Below, one piece after another: positions 17,791 to 26,633 of a DNA stretch of 64,000 bases (within the stretch, counting starts at the first letter, position 1; each line of letters starts with the position of its first letter). Both the position numbers and the translations under genes were made by a program. Source of the stretch: RGIG8745 sp045576655 (GTDB lineage: Bacteria; Bacteroidota; Bacteroidia; Bacteroidales; Bacteroidaceae); assembly GCA_045576655.1 (NCBI GenBank), contig JAZNGW010000004.1:62001-126000 (forward strand), in the 5' to 3' direction. The notes under the pieces were generated by a model. It was not told the DNA's origin, ran no database searches, and saw nothing but the letters and a program-made list of their open reading frames with translations.

Positions 17791-18409
17791 TCATACTCGA
17801 CTGCAGCACAAGCACGCTCTCTGGGCCCATGTTAAAAATCAAGTCGGCAACACTGAGATTTGGTTTGAACCCCTCTTTGTGCTGAAACACCTGGTAGTAC
17901 TTTGTTGGAAGGAAGAAATCATCCATTTCAACGGAATTTTTCGGGCTTATCAACAAACGATAATCCACTCCTCCCTCCTCCGTTTTTACATAAGAGTCCG
18001 AACGGACAATCTTAGGCTGAATATCTATCAATTCGCAACACTTATGCAGAATTTCCTCGTTGAAATCAACAAGAAAGTCCCATTTCTTCTCAAAGAAAGG
18101 ACGAAAATCATCTTGATAGTATTCAAAGAAAGGACTATTGTAATAACTCGCAACAAGAGCCTGCCAATGCAGATGACGCCAGTTTCCATGATTACTGATA
18201 CGTACATCCTTCATCAAGCACTTGCCGTTTGCAGGCTTCTCCACAGGTATAGTCAAGGGGAGTGCTCCGTTTGGCGAATCAATCACGCACCTGTTACGAT
18301 AGGTCTGCTTCAAGTAATGCTCATGCTGTTCAATAACACATCCACCCCTGGCACAGAGATGGACGAAGTATTGTACAGGCGGCAAGTATGCCGATGGAAG
18401 TATTAGCAT
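17774..18409 (-). CDS. WbqC-like family protein
   Basis: Two hundred and eleven residues. The start MLILPSAYLPPVQYFVHLC, with HYLKQTYRNRCVI and LTIPVEKP shortly after, is the hallmark of the WbqC-like family (PF08889). Members occur in O-antigen clusters and, in Bacteroidota, in a conserved housekeeping position next to lepB and dapB, as seen here. The biochemical role is not established; involvement in surface-sugar assembly is suggested only by the founding member's context. It sits 4 bases after lepB and overlaps the xerD frame, so all are translated from one message. Confidence 0.85.
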   Translation of the reverse strand: MLILPSAYLPPVQYFVHLCARGGCVIEQHEHYLKQTYRNRCVIDSPNGALPLTIPVEKPANGKCLMKDVRISNHGNWRHLHWQALVASYYNSPFFEYYQDDFRPFFEKKWDFLVDFNEEILHKCCELIDIQPKIVRSDSYVKTEEGGVDYRLLISPKNSVEMDDFFLPTKYYQVFQHKEGFKPNLSVADLIFNMGPESVLVLQSSMIESDV

Positions 18410-18413
18410 ATAC

Positions 18414-19898
18414 CTACTTTATGTCATCAACCATTTTGAAGAGTCGATCCCAGCGCACTGCGCCAAATCCGCTTTTATCCTTGTTGATAGAGAGCCAAAC
18501 GAAAATCGGTTTGCCCACAACGTGATCCTCCGGAACGAATCCCCAATAGCGCGAGTCCTCAGAGCAATGACGGTTGTCACCCATCATCCAGTAGTAGTCC
18601 ATCTTGAAAGTATAGGAATCCTCCTCCTTGCCGTTGATGAATATCTTGCCATCCTTGATGTCGAGAGTATTGCCTTCGTAAGCGCATATCGGACGTTCAT
18701 ATATAGCCACGTTCTCCATCGTAAGCTTGACTGTTTCACCCTTAGCCGGAATCCATATCGGTCCGTAGTTGTCGGCAGTCCATCCGTAGTCACGGTTGAG
18801 CGGATAGAGCATTTCGCCCTTCTGTGCCGGTACAGGTTCGACTGCGTCTACCCAAAGAACCTGCTTACGCAACTGCTTCACCATCTCGTCTGTCAAAGGC
18901 AAATAGCCATACATGCTGTTGCCCATTATGTCGTCGTGGCTTATACCAATGCTCTGACAAAAATCTATGTCTATACTGTGGTTCTCTCTAATGTACAGTC
19001 TGTAATTGAACTGCACGTTATCAGGCTGCTTATTAGCCTTGCCGTTCAGATAGATGACCTTATCCTTAATCTGCAGAGTGTCACCAGGCATACCTACGCA
19101 ACGCTTCACATAGTTCTCCCTGCGGTCCACAGGGCGCGTAATCACCTCGCCATGTTGCTGAGGGGTAGCACGCAAATAGCGGTCGCCTTCGTTAAACAGT
19201 CTACGGTACTGCTTCATCTGCTCTTCCGCTGAAAGCGACGACATCTTAGCAGGAGTTTTTCCCTTTGACTTCTCAATCTCAGCACCATAAAGGTAAGCCA
19301 AACGGTAATAATACTGGTCATTGACAGCAAGCGTGTCACCAGCTGGATAGTTGAACACAACGATGTCGTTGAGTTGCACATCACCAAATCCTTTAGCGCG
19401 ACGATATTCCCACTGCGGCCACTCTATGTATGACTTCACCTGAATAGCTGGCAAATTGATAGTATGCTGAGTGAGAGGCATAGTCAGCGGAGTCATCGGT
19501 ATTCTTGGGCCATAACTAACTTTGCTCACAAGCAAGAAATCACCTACAAGGAGCGATTTTTCCAATGAAGAAGTCGGAATCTGATAGTTCTGGAAAAAGA
19601 AGTTGTTGACGAAGTACACAGCAACAAGGGCGAACACGATGGCATCAACCCAACTCATAACAGTGCGGGCTATAGAGTTCTCCAAATCTTTCCACCATGT
19701 CCACTTTATCTTCTGAGTGATATAGTAGTCGAAGATGAACGGCACGACAATCAGTCCCAACCAACTCTCCAGCCAATACAGGAAAGCCAGGTAAAGTATC
19801 ATGGCGATAGAGAACTTCACCCATTTATTGAGCAAAGGTTTCTTTGCCTTTGCATTCTTTTTAGAAGATCTGTTTATTTTATATTTGCCCATAGTCAT
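18414..19898 (-). CDS. lepB: Signal peptidase I
   Basis: At 494 residues it is longer than E. coli LepB (324). Two N-terminal helices (about residues 28-60 and 80-100) anchor it. Box B is QNYQIPTSSLEKSLLVGD, with Ser111 in the position of the catalytic serine; box D is RRENYVKRCVGMPGD, with Lys265 as the general base; box E is MMGDNRHCSEDSRYWG. Between boxes C and D there is an insertion of roughly 70 residues, and between D and E one of about 150, typical of Bacteroidota. It removes signal peptides from exported proteins at the outer face of the inner membrane. It begins 2 bases after dapB stops, so translation is probably coupled. Confidence 0.94.
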   Translation of the reverse strand: MTMGKYKINRSSKKNAKAKKPLLNKWVKFSIAMILYLAFLYWLESWLGLIVVPFIFDYYITQKIKWTWWKDLENSIARTVMSWVDAIVFALVAVYFVNNFFFQNYQIPTSSLEKSLLVGDFLLVSKVSYGPRIPMTPLTMPLTQHTINLPAIQVKSYIEWPQWEYRRAKGFGDVQLNDIVVFNYPAGDTLAVNDQYYYRLAYLYGAEIEKSKGKTPAKMSSLSAEEQMKQYRRLFNEGDRYLRATPQQHGEVITRPVDRRENYVKRCVGMPGDTLQIKDKVIYLNGKANKQPDNVQFNYRLYIRENHSIDIDFCQSIGISHDDIMGNSMYGYLPLTDEMVKQLRKQVLWVDAVEPVPAQKGEMLYPLNRDYGWTADNYGPIWIPAKGETVKLTMENVAIYERPICAYEGNTLDIKDGKIFINGKEEDSYTFKMDYYWMMGDNRHCSEDSRYWGFVPEDHVVGKPIFVWLSINKDKSGFGAVRWDRLFKMVDDIK

Positions 19899-19900
19899 TA

Positions 19901-20656
19901 TTAGAACTTAAAAAGGTCGTCTGTAGATAACAGGCCTTCATGTTTTGCAGTAAATTCCGCTGCAAGCACAGCGCCAAGAGCGAACCCCTTGCGACTGTGA
20001 GCATCGTGAGTGATAGTGATGCAGTCAGCCTCACTGTCGTATGTCACAGAATGAATACCTGGCACCTCATCACGGCGTATGGAGTCAATTGCCAGTTTGT
20101 CGGCGTCACACTCCTTTATGCCCGACACCGTTCCATCGGGAGCAATCAGTGTGCCTTTTGTCCATTCCGACTTGCGGTCGAGATTCTCCAGTATGCCCTC
20201 TGCCAATGTGATAGCCGTCCCGCTCGGAGCATCAAGTTTGTGGATGTGATGAGTCTCCTCCATACGCACATCATACACAGGGAACTGGTTCATTATGCGA
20301 GCCAGATATTTGTTGACCGCAGAGAACACCGCCACTCCAAGACTGAAGTTCGAAGCCCAGAAAAGGGTTTTTCCTCCTTCCGTACAAGCCTTGCGCACAT
20401 CGTCGCCATGCTCTTCAAGCCAGCCTGTACTGCCCGAAACCACCTTTACACCCGCATCCCATGCCTTCAAGTAGTTACCATAGGCAACATGCGGAGCCGT
20501 AAACTCTATAGCCACATCGGCACTGCTAAATGCCTCTGAAGCGAAATCTTCTTGGTTGTCAATATCAATCACACAAACTATTTCGTGACCTCTCTCCCTG
20601 GCAATCTGTTCGATCATGCGTCCCATCTTGCCGTATCCTATCAATGCAATCTTCAT
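19901..20656 (-). CDS. dapB: 4-hydroxy-tetrahydrodipicolinate reductase
   Basis: The 251 residues begin MKIALIGYGKMGRMIEQIA (dinucleotide-binding GxGxMG) and contain the family signature ETHHIHKLDAPSGTAITLAE, with the conserved His pair, Lys and DAPSGT substrate loop. It reduces hydroxy-tetrahydrodipicolinate in the lysine/diaminopimelate pathway. A longer frame from 20701 exists, but a perfect promoter (TTG-N19-TAACTTTG, 20689-20718) lies within it, so that extension would not be transcribed in full; the start at 20656 also matches the family N-terminus. It is the first gene of the operon dapB-lepB-wbqC-xerD-argB. Its pathway partner ddh is at 31685. Confidence 0.95.
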   Translation of the reverse strand: MKIALIGYGKMGRMIEQIARERGHEIVCVIDIDNQEDFASEAFSSADVAIEFTAPHVAYGNYLKAWDAGVKVVSGSTGWLEEHGDDVRKACTEGGKTLFWASNFSLGVAVFSAVNKYLARIMNQFPVYDVRMEETHHIHKLDAPSGTAITLAEGILENLDRKSEWTKGTLIAPDGTVSGIKECDADKLAIDSIRRDEVPGIHSVTYDSEADCITITHDAHSRKGFALGAVLAAEFTAKHEGLLSTDDLFKF

Positions 20657-20688
20657 CCTGTCTGATTTTCCGAATAACAAATATTTGG

Positions 20689-20718
20689 CAAAGTTAAACA
20701 ATTAACCTCAAAACTCAA
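20689..20718 (-). promoter_or_regulatory. dapB: Promoter TTG-N19-TAACTTTG for the dapB operon
   Basis: On the minus strand, TTG at 20716-20718 and TAACTTTG at 20689-20696 are 19 bases apart. It drives dapB-lepB-wbqC-xerD-argB and settles the dapB start at 20656. Confidence 0.75.
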
Positions 20719-20734
20719 AAACTAAGCGCACGCA

Positions 20735-23143
20735 TCATTTTGTAGCGAGATTCAACTTCGTCTTCTTACCCTTTTCATCTGCAACGGTGAGGACAACCTT
20801 ACCTGGTGTCTTGCCGGCACGGAGAATAACCAGAGCCGATCCGTTGTAAAGGCGTCGTTCGTGACCTGTATGCAGTTCGTGACTGTAGAGGTTTCCGTTG
20901 TCCACCGCCACGATACGGGCATCGCCCTCAACGCTGAATGTGAGTTTTTCCTGAGCGTCCCACACTCTGCGGCCTTTGCCGTCGACTGCGTAGATGTGCA
21001 CGTGCTGCAGGTCGGTTCCGTCGGCCTTCCATTCTATCGCATCCGCCTCAAGCTGGAGCTTCTTCATCTGCCCGACTGTTTCCATCGTGTGAGAAACGAC
21101 ACGTTTGCCGTTGCGCACACCGTAGGCAACGAGTTTACCTGGTTCGTACTTTATGTTATCAAACTTGAGTTTATTCTTAGTGTGACGATCGGCCGGATTG
21201 TCCTTCTCTGCAATCTTCTTGCCGTTAAGGACCAGTTCCACCTTGTCACAATTGGTGTAGACGTTGAGCGACACAGTGCTGCCTTCCTCACGGTTCCAGT
21301 TCTCGCTAGTCTGGCCTGTGCCCACCTGCACATCGTTCCACACCACGTTCTTCGTCGCCTTGTCTATTATACCCATTCTTACCACAGGCTCGTCGGTAAA
21401 CATCGACTTGAGCAGCCATGCCGTTGTCTTTGGCTGTAGCGAGATGTCGAACGAACCATTGACCCATCCTTTTGCCGGCCATCCGTTTGACTCGCCAAGA
21501 TAGTCAATCTGTCCCCAATAGGCAAGTCCTACCACCTTGTCGAGATCCATCTCAAAGTAGTTTGGTCCCATCATATTGGTGTTTGCCTCGCTCTGGTAGA
21601 ATATCATCCACGGATTGCGGCGACCGTCGCCCGGGAAGTACATATATCTGTAGTTATAAGCAGCAATGTCTGTTTCGAACACGAGCGGAGCCGGTATTGA
21701 GTCGGTCTCCAGACTACGTCCGCGCGGATGCATCGCCACAGTCACCGGACGTGTGTTGTCATAGCGTTTCAACACAGGCTTGAGCATGCGATAAGTTGTC
21801 ACACCCCAGTCGTCAAACGGCAGAGAGTTATATGTCTGGAGTTCGTTTCCGAGGCTCCACATGATTACACTCGCATGGTTTCTGTCTCTCTTCACCCACT
21901 CAGGGAGGTCGTAAGGCCAGAGCTGCATCCACGGCTTGCGTCCGCCGCAATACTGGTCAAGCCACTTATCGTAAAGTTCGTCTACCACAAGGAATCCCAA
22001 CTCGTCGCAAAGTTGCATGAACGACTTGCTGTAAGGATTGTGCGACATGCGTATATGGTTGAATCCGAAATCCTTCAAGAGTTTCAATCTCTTCTCCATA
22101 GCACGCGGATAAGCAGCCGCACCGAGAGCACCGAGAGAATGATGGTTGGCAATACCCTTCAGAATAACCTTCTCGCCGTTAAGTTTGAATCCGAATTCCG
22201 GTGAATACTCTATTGTTCTGATACCAAATGTGTGGGACGCCTTATCCATAACTTTGCCCATTTCATCGAGGATTTCCACCTCTGCGGTGTAGAGATAAGG
22301 ATTCTCACAACTCCACAGTTGAGGATTGTCCATCACGAACGAATCAAGACGAATCTCGTGCGTACGGTTCTTGCGGTTGATGTGGGCGTCCTTCTTGCTT
22401 TCGTACACCACTTTGCCGTCTTTATCCTTCACGACAGTGCGCATAGGGATTACGCTGCTCTTTGTGCGGTTCATCACCACTGCCTGAATCTCCACAACCT
22501 TGTTGTCCTTAGTTGTGATATACAGAGGATGGCGTGCAAAGTATATATTAGGGTTAGTAATGACAAGTGTCACATCACGGAAGAGTCCGCCTCCAGTGTA
22601 CCAACGCGAGTTGACAGGACCACACGTATTGGCACGAACAGCAAAGATATTCTCCTCGCCATACTTCAGTTTTCTTGTCACGTCAATCTCAAAACCTACA
22701 TATCCGTAGTCCGTTCCGCCGATGCGTTCGCCGTTCAGGTATACATCGCCCACATACATAATACCCTCAAAATCGATAAGAATACGCTTCCCCTTAAGCG
22801 ACGCGTCAGGAGTGTACGCCTTCACATACCATCCCGAACCCATCTCCTTAAATCCGCGTCCCGACAGACGGCTTTTAAAGTTTGAAGCACCATCAAGATT
22901 GCTCGGACGCTCATCTGGCGACGGTTCCACCCACGGCTGCTCTATTTGAAAGTCATGAGGCACATCAACAGAACGCCATCCATCACCCTCGGAAGGCATA
23001 CTCTGAGGCACACTTTCCAGTTCGCCAAGACGAAACATCCAGTCGAAGTTGAAATTGACAGTTTCGCGCCCCTGCGCCATCATAAACAAAGGCGAAATCA
23101 ACATCGCCACAAAAAGCAAAGTCTTCAATGTACGTTTTTTCAT
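20735..23143 (-). CDS. Secreted glycoside hydrolase family 2 protein (beta-galactosidase type)
   Basis: The 802-residue protein has a signal peptide (KTLLFVAMLISPLFMMAQG), a GH2 sugar-binding jelly roll (FNFDWMFRLGE ... VDVPHDFQIEQPW), an Ig-like domain, the TIM barrel (GFKLNGEKVILKGIANHHSL, FNHIRMSHNPYS) and further beta-rich C-terminal domains. The acid/base Glu434 is in IMWSLGNELQ and the likely nucleophile Glu519 in FYQSEANTN. In Bacteroidota such enzymes release terminal beta-linked sugars from plant or host glycans in the periplasm. It is not next to a SusC/SusD pair, so the substrate is unclear; proximity to rhamnose genes hints at pectin or rhamnose-containing glycans but may be chance. 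Confidence 0.9.
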   Translation of the reverse strand: MKKRTLKTLLFVAMLISPLFMMAQGRETVNFNFDWMFRLGELESVPQSMPSEGDGWRSVDVPHDFQIEQPWVEPSPDERPSNLDGASNFKSRLSGRGFKEMGSGWYVKAYTPDASLKGKRILIDFEGIMYVGDVYLNGERIGGTDYGYVGFEIDVTRKLKYGEENIFAVRANTCGPVNSRWYTGGGLFRDVTLVITNPNIYFARHPLYITTKDNKVVEIQAVVMNRTKSSVIPMRTVVKDKDGKVVYESKKDAHINRKNRTHEIRLDSFVMDNPQLWSCENPYLYTAEVEILDEMGKVMDKASHTFGIRTIEYSPEFGFKLNGEKVILKGIANHHSLGALGAAAYPRAMEKRLKLLKDFGFNHIRMSHNPYSKSFMQLCDELGFLVVDELYDKWLDQYCGGRKPWMQLWPYDLPEWVKRDRNHASVIMWSLGNELQTYNSLPFDDWGVTTYRMLKPVLKRYDNTRPVTVAMHPRGRSLETDSIPAPLVFETDIAAYNYRYMYFPGDGRRNPWMIFYQSEANTNMMGPNYFEMDLDKVVGLAYWGQIDYLGESNGWPAKGWVNGSFDISLQPKTTAWLLKSMFTDEPVVRMGIIDKATKNVVWNDVQVGTGQTSENWNREEGSTVSLNVYTNCDKVELVLNGKKIAEKDNPADRHTKNKLKFDNIKYEPGKLVAYGVRNGKRVVSHTMETVGQMKKLQLEADAIEWKADGTDLQHVHIYAVDGKGRRVWDAQEKLTFSVEGDARIVAVDNGNLYSHELHTGHERRLYNGSALVILRAGKTPGKVVLTVADEKGKKTKLNLATK

Positions 23144-23169
23144 ATATATGTATTTTCAGGTTCACTTTG

Positions 23170-23177
23170 CAAAGATA
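23170..23177 (-). promoter_or_regulatory. -7 box (TATCTTTG) of the GH2 gene
   Basis: Exact TAnnTTTG match 26 bases before the start codon. The -33 element is weak (TGG at 19 bases). Confidence 0.5.
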
Positions 23178-23229
23178 ACGTTGAATTTTGCAAATACCAT
23201 TACTTTCGCGTGTCTTTTTCCGAAGACGT

Positions 23230-24130
23230 GCAGAAAAAATCAGCGTATCACCCTTGCGGAGGGGTTAGGGGCGGGGCTTCCGTAGGGGCATCCTTTCGAG
23301 GGTGCCTTTTTTAGGAGTTAAGCGGTCAGGAGTTAAGAAGTTAAGTAGGGAGGCAATGTATTGCGCCCTTTTCGAACGCCGATTTAACGGATTTGACGGA
23401 TTAACGCTGATTTTGTATTTTATCCGCGACAATCCGTTCAATCAGTGTCATCCGCGTGTTCCGTGCCTATATTTAACGCACTAAAAACCACAGATCACTC
23501 AGATTGACACAGATCTTCTTTTTCCTCCCACACTTGTAGGGACGAGGCCTGTTCGCCCGATGCAAAGCATGTAGAGACGTCACAGTGTGGCGCCTCTTTT
23601 TCGAACGCCGATTTAACGGATTGGGCTGATTAACGCTGATTTTGTATTTTATCCGCGACAATCTGTTCAATCAGTGTCATCCGCGTTCAAAAAAGAATGA
23701 AGATTATTGGATAATTAGCGGCAATTAGTGTTTCCCGTATCTGCGGTAATCAACCACAGATCACACCGATACACACAGATTAAGCAATGTGCCCTGTTAA
23801 GGAGTTAAGAAGTCAGGAGTTAAGGAGTTAAGTAGGGACTGGGCGTGCCCTGTCCGTTGTAGTCGTTTTGTAGGGTGCAGACCTAATGTCTGCCCGAAAA
23901 AGATTAGGCACGGAAGTCGCGGACAGACGCCGGTTCCGCTGTTAAAACACAAACCGTGTCGCACCGTGTTCTCAGCGTGTTCCGTGCCCTTAAAATGAAC
24001 AATCTGCGACAATCAGCGGGATTTGCGGGAGACAAAATACGTGTTCAACAGAAAGAGACGCCACAATGTGACGTCTCTACGACTGTTGTTTTCGGGTCTA
24101 TCTTTATCTCCTCTTCTCCTTACTCCTCAC
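23230..24130. repeat. Intergenic mosaic of dispersed repeats, including an 87-bp direct repeat
   Basis: No gene is visible. Two copies of an 87-bp sequence beginning TTCGAACGCCGATTTAACGG lie at 23371-23457 and 23600-23686 and differ at only about five positions. A segment of about 110 bp at 23791-23900 repeats the one at 541-655. Other phrases (CACAGATCACNCAGAT, GTGTTCCGTGCC, GGAGTTAAGAAGTCAGGAG) are shared with the mosaics at 455-1080 and 62390-62900. Confidence 0.75.
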
Positions 24131-24143
24131 CTCCTCAAAACAC

Positions 24144-24953
24144 CTATTTCGGCAGTCCGAACACGTCACTGAGTTCCTGCATCTGAGCATCACTCATTCC
24201 GTCTGGCTCGAAGCCCATGTTCTTCGATGCGATGTAGATGAGGGCAGACTTATTGAGCACGTCCACCTGGTCGAATGCCGACATGATGTCGGTGTCGACG
24301 GCGAAGACTCCGTGCTTCTCCCACATCACCACGTCGTAGTCATCGTCGATGGCCTTGATTGTGGCGTCAGCGAGTTCAACGCTGCTTGGAAGCATGTAAG
24401 GCACCATGCCCACGCCGCGAGGACAGAACGCCTTTGTCTCAGGAATCATGCTCCAAAGCATGTGTGTAGCCACGTCCTTCTCCATGAACTTCTTGTTGTG
24501 GGTCAACGCCACGAGTTCGATAGGATGAGTGTGGAGCGATGCACGGTAAGGCGAACCCTTAGCCAATAGGTAGTCGTGTACGCTAAGGTGTGAAGGGAGT
24601 TCTGAAGTAGGCTTCACAGGATTGTCAGCAATGATGACGTACGAAGCGCAGTCGTCAAGGATACGGATGATGCTACCGTTGTCCATAGGCCAGCGTGCGA
24701 GGTCGCGCATACGCATCTGAGTGCCCTTGCAGTAGAAGTAGCATCCCTTGATGTGAGGGAGCGTTGTGCCAATCTGCATCACTTCGCTGATGGCTGGCAT
24801 AGCCTTGATTTCGTCGTCGATATACTCGGTGATGTTCACCGTTATGTTTCCTCCATTGCGCTCGGCCCATCCCTTTTCCCAAAGATAGCCTGCAACTTCT
24901 GCTACTTGCCCTACGGCCTTTGCCAGTGCAGGACGATTGTCTAATATGCTCAT
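24144..24953 (-). CDS. rhaD: Rhamnulose-1-phosphate aldolase
   Basis: The 269 residues align well with class II RhaD: WAERNGGNITVN near residues 29-40, PTSELPSHLSVHDYL with the catalytic Glu118, zinc ligands His141 and His143 in HTHP and His214 in WEKHGVFAVD, close to E. coli positions 117, 141, 143 and 212. It splits L-rhamnulose 1-phosphate into dihydroxyacetone phosphate and L-lactaldehyde. It is the last gene of the minus-strand rhamnose set (rhaB, rhaA, transporter, rhaD). The 45-base gap to the transporter contains a short GTTAAAA tandem repeat. No lactaldehyde reductase or rhamnose regulator is in the window. Confidence 0.95.
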   Translation of the reverse strand: MSILDNRPALAKAVGQVAEVAGYLWEKGWAERNGGNITVNITEYIDDEIKAMPAISEVMQIGTTLPHIKGCYFYCKGTQMRMRDLARWPMDNGSIIRILDDCASYVIIADNPVKPTSELPSHLSVHDYLLAKGSPYRASLHTHPIELVALTHNKKFMEKDVATHMLWSMIPETKAFCPRGVGMVPYMLPSSVELADATIKAIDDDYDVVMWEKHGVFAVDTDIMSAFDQVDVLNKSALIYIASKNMGFEPDGMSDAQMQELSDVFGLPK

Positions 24954-24998
24954 ATGGTTGAGTTGTAAGTTAAAAGTTAAAAGTTAAAAATTAAGGTC

Positions 24999-26339
24999 TC
25001 ACTCCCCGTATCTTTCTTTTGTGATTTGTTCGAGCGACTTGCCTCGTGTGTTAGGACAACCGATAACACCTACGATGAGCGAGATGAGCAGGAGGGCTAT
25101 CATGCAGTAGGCGGCGATGGTGAAGCCTTCGCCGTTCTCACCGTAGATGTAGGTGAACACGAGTCCCCAGGCCGCTGACAGACCACGCACAACGAAGAAC
25201 ATCAGTCCTTGTGCTCCGGCACGGAACTTTGCAGGGAAGAGTTCCGATCCCCAGAGTGCGTAGAATATCTGCACGGAGATACCGCCGTTGATTCCCCAAA
25301 GGATGGAGAACGCCCAGAGGCTTGCCATACCGTCAATGCCGGCGATGACAACAACCCATGTGGCAAGCGCCGCAATGAGTCCCAGGGCATAAAGGAACTT
25401 GTGGGATATCTTGTCGATGACGAACGACACGAAGAACGTGATGACTACCACGATGAGCCACCCCACGCAACTGAGCATGTTGGCGTATTCGTTGCTGAGT
25501 CCGCCTGCTGTTTCGTAGATGTGAGGTTGGAAGAATCCCATTACGGATGCCACGAGGTTCCACGTGAGGTAGATGACTGCAAGGAAGCAAGCGGTCATGA
25601 TGACCTTCTTGTTCGTAAACAAAAGTTTGAACGCGTGCAGAAGTCCTGTATCCTCGCCCTTTGCCTTTGCTGCCTCTTTTGTGGCAGTCCACTCCTTGCT
25701 CTCCTCAAGTTTGCGCTGCATGTTCCATGCTATGAACGCAACGACAAAGAGCGAGAAGAATACCACGCGTGAGCTGAACACTTCGAGAGCTGCGCCTTCA
25801 AGGCTTTCGCCGCCTATGGCATGGCCTATGCTCTCGACCCAACCAAACAGGTAACCGCCTGGTGCGAAGAGCATGCCGAGGAGCAGGATGAACATAGGTC
25901 CGAAGCCCCACGACATCTGTGAGATGCAGATGTTGCGTCCGCGGTTGTTGATTTCCGAACTCTCGGAAATGTAGGTCCACGATGCCGGTACGCCGATTCC
26001 GACGGAGATTCCCGTGATGAGGAATCCGGCGAGGAGCATAGGAAAGTTTACGGAAAACATAACGAGAAGCACGCCTACCATATACACCAAGAGGTTGTAG
26101 GTGTAGATAAACTTGCGTCCGTACTTGTCGGCAAGGAAACCGCCTATTATGGCTCCGATGGCGGCTCCGAGACAGTTGGCGCTGATGAAGTTGAGCCATC
26201 CGAGATGCAGTTCGGTCAGTCCGAGGTAGTTCTGCCAGAGCGTGAGTCCGCTGGCTCCTGCCACGATAGCTCCCGCGTCGAGGTAGTTGGTGAGAGACAC
26301 CGCTATGGTGCTCTTCAAACTGTTATTGTTGTTTGACAT
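24999..26339 (-). CDS. MFS sugar porter, probable rhamnose uptake
   Basis: The 446-residue protein has 12 likely helices and sugar-porter signatures: GGFLADKYGRKFIY after helix 2, PASWTYISESSEINNRGRNI after helix 4, and the C-terminal PNTRGKSLEQITKERYGE, the counterpart of the PETKG motif. A large loop carrying KEAAKAKGEDTG separates the halves. By position between rhaA and rhaD it most likely brings L-rhamnose across the inner membrane. The better-known rhamnose carrier of Bacteroides and enterics, RhaT, belongs to a different (DMT-type) superfamily, so this locus appears to use a non-homologous permease. Substrate is inferred only from context. Confidence 0.85.
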   Translation of the reverse strand: MSNNNNSLKSTIAVSLTNYLDAGAIVAGASGLTLWQNYLGLTELHLGWLNFISANCLGAAIGAIIGGFLADKYGRKFIYTYNLLVYMVGVLLVMFSVNFPMLLAGFLITGISVGIGVPASWTYISESSEINNRGRNICISQMSWGFGPMFILLLGMLFAPGGYLFGWVESIGHAIGGESLEGAALEVFSSRVVFFSLFVVAFIAWNMQRKLEESKEWTATKEAAKAKGEDTGLLHAFKLLFTNKKVIMTACFLAVIYLTWNLVASVMGFFQPHIYETAGGLSNEYANMLSCVGWLIVVVITFFVSFVIDKISHKFLYALGLIAALATWVVVIAGIDGMASLWAFSILWGINGGISVQIFYALWGSELFPAKFRAGAQGLMFFVVRGLSAAWGLVFTYIYGENGEGFTIAAYCMIALLLISLIVGVIGCPNTRGKSLEQITKERYGE

Positions 26340-26633
26340 GTTTTGAGGTTATTAGGTTTTGAGGTTGTTAGGTTTGCGGCCATTTATGAGGAGTATAGGA
26401 GTTGCAGGAGTGACGCTACGCTTAGGAGTGTAGACGGCAACGCGTAATAGAAGCGTTGCTTGCGACGACTGCCGGTTTATCGGCACAAAGGAGTACACGA
26501 CGGCACATCCTATGGTATTGTCTGAACTACTGAAACTACTGAACTACAGAACTCCTCGGACGCAATACATTGCGGTTTTTGAGGTTTTGAAGTGAGAGGT
26601 TCCCTCCCTTTTGGGGAGGGTTAGGGTGGGGCT
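26340..26633. other. Spacer between rhaA and the transporter gene
   Basis: A 294-bp gap without a credible gene. It carries TTAGGTTTTGAGG-type short repeats next to the transporter start, a GCAACGC/GCGTTGC hairpin near 26430-26455, 'aactactgaa' repeats, and at about 26603-26628 a CCCTCCC/GGGAGGG hairpin just past the rhaA stop that may act as a weak terminator. Confidence 0.5.
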
